Positions 63,236 to 64,000 of a DNA stretch of 64,000 bases are shown piece by piece. Made by a program: the position numbers and the translations under genes. The DNA is from Pedobacter sp. (GTDB taxonomy: Bacteria > Bacteroidota > Bacteroidia > Sphingobacteriales > Sphingobacteriaceae): positions 62,001-126,000 of the forward strand of contig JAVHXV010000001.1 of NCBI GenBank assembly GCA_031119475.1, read 5' to 3'. The first letter of the stretch is position 1. Every line of letters begins with the position of its first letter. The notes under the pieces are model-generated. The model was not told the origin of the DNA, ran no database searches, and saw only the letters and a program-made list of their open reading frames with translations.

Positions 63236-64000
63236 CTAGTAATATTGCAAAATCTTTGTTTTAATGACTACATATCCATCTACAGTTTGAGTAAAGATGA
63301 GAAAATTGTCGTGGCTGGGCCTGATCTGGTATTTTTTGACCAATTGTTGTGCCTGTTCCGGAAAGTTTCGGACGATGACATTACCGAGCCAATTTTTGCC
63401 TTTCTTGAATTCGTTGAATTGGAGAACAGATTCAATTTCGAATATCCTGCCCAAAAAAGAAGAATTTACCTGTCCACTACAATACAATTGGCTTTGCGGA
63501 TGTAATTTTCGAAGCTTAAATGTTTCGCCAATGAGGTTGAACGCTCCGCTTTTGAGCAGGGCCACATCTGGTTCATATAAAAATCCGGCAATTGGTCCTG
63601 TAGCCAGATTAGGGCTTGCCTGCTGCTCATCATATTGGAAAGTAAACCGCTTTTTCTCTTGGTTCAGCGTAGCGCAGATGACCTTAGGTGTACCCGTATG
63701 GGATCGATCCAAGACCCACAACAATTCCTTGCACTCATTTTTGACGCTTACAATGTGGATTTCACTCACTTGCCGAAGTGCTGAAAGGCCGGCAGTAAGA
63801 TCCAGCAATGGGGCGGTTTTGATGATGGTGCGTTCGGCTTTTGTCAAAAAAAGATCGAGGTATTGTGTCACGTCAGGCGTACAATCTTTTAGCTTAAAAA
63901 CCTTATTGCTACTGCTCCTACGTGCAGGATCGATATAAATGGTTTGGAATACCTGATTGGTATCCTGCAAAAAATCCAATCCATTTACAGGCTCTACAAC
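63236..64000 (-). CDS. THUMP-like class I methyltransferase, partial
   Basis: The C-terminal part of a gene that continues past base 64000; the frame is open to the window edge, so the Met at 63979 need not be the start. The motif IYIDPARRSSSNKVF resembles the catalytic DPxx loop of nucleic acid methyltransferases. The C-terminal half (GEFKL-type FNLIGETFKLRKLHPQSQLY, FLIFTQTVDG) fits the THUMP-like domain that follows such methyltransferases in Bacteroidota. The SAM-binding start lies outside the window. Substrate is unknown. Confidence 0.82.
   Translation of the reverse strand, partial: VVEPVNGLDFLQDTNQVFQTIYIDPARRSSSNKVFKLKDCTPDVTQYLDLFLTKAERTIIKTAPLLDLTAGLSALRQVSEIHIVSVKNECKELLWVLDRSHTGTPKVICATLNQEKKRFTFQYDEQQASPNLATGPIAGFLYEPDVALLKSGAFNLIGETFKLRKLHPQSQLYCSGQVNSSFLGRIFEIESVLQFNEFKKGKNWLGNVIVRNFPEQAQQLVKKYQIRPSHDNFLIFTQTVDGYVVIKTKILQYY

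Noticed and set aside
1..64000. tRNA, rRNA or known riboswitch
   Set aside because: I saw no cloverleaf-like or rRNA sequence and no recognisable riboswitch by eye; a covariance search would be needed to exclude small RNAs.

Overview
The window looks like a chromosome segment of a Bacteroidota bacterium, most likely a Pedobacter-like member of the Sphingobacteriaceae. The grounds are a type IX secretion (CHU_C, type B) sorting domain, Bacteroidota-style Rhs proteins with a 'DEASWVGLGW' N-terminal module, a large family of 'VGIGTTTP' surface proteins, an Nfu/DUF72/DUF2723 housekeeping set, and start sites without clear Shine-Dalgarno sequences. I found no rRNA, tRNA, CRISPR array, integrase or DDE transposase. 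The species is not claimed.

Left part (1-8.9 kb): the end of a PAS sensor kinase; a minus-strand light-sensing set of heme oxygenase (makes biliverdin), bacteriophytochrome histidine kinase and single-domain response regulator; a secreted sulfatase; a second receiver protein; and a LytTR regulator that lacks the phospho-acceptor aspartate. Intergenic DNA here and elsewhere is full of low-complexity and dispersed repeats.

Rhs island (9.2-34.1 kb): divergent from the LytTR gene lies a tightly packed seven-gene operon. It encodes an outer-membrane-like 804-aa protein, a 362-aa secreted protein, a lipoprotein, a 2162-aa Rhs-partner protein, a 262-aa membrane/periplasmic protein, a 2773-aa Rhs protein and a small lipoprotein. 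After the DLDG end of the Rhs core the base composition becomes visibly AT-rich, and the C-terminal tip carries a His/Cys pattern like L,D-transpeptidases. The overlapping lipoprotein gene is the likely immunity gene. Downstream is a graveyard or reserve of displaced tip/immunity cassettes: (i) a frameshifted tip followed by a KptA-like RNA 2'-phosphotransferase and another small gene; (ii) an AHH-type nuclease tip with a convergent Imm11-like immunity gene; (iii) a short tip remnant with a lipoprotein immunity candidate. They are separated by about 165-bp repeats with inverted ends and by a REP-associated tyrosine transposase (RAYT) gene, plus a truncated second RAYT copy. This repeat-punctuated toxin cassette array is the most notable system in the window.

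Surface-protein array (34.6-49.3 kb): nine paralogous secreted proteins with GIGT repeats, most ending in the same coiled-coil C-terminal domain, show module sharing and a 95-nt perfect identity between two neighbours. A T9SS-exported PKD protein sits among them on the other strand. Related repeats of about 110-130 bp lie at both ends of the array.

Right part (49.5-64 kb): housekeeping genes (NTF2-like protein, Lgt, inositol monophosphatase, Nfu, PurB, DUF72, 1-Cys peroxiredoxin, cold-shock protein, DUF2723 membrane protein, THUMP-like methyltransferase). Between them is a small regulon: an ECF sigma gene, a membrane-anchored S1C protease with a cytoplasmic anti-sigma-like N-terminus, and two tiny repeat lipoproteins. 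Four copies of the bipartite motif GGTKACC-N14/15-GTATTAA lie in the promoter regions of these genes within 510 bp, which suggests the binding signature of this sigma factor.
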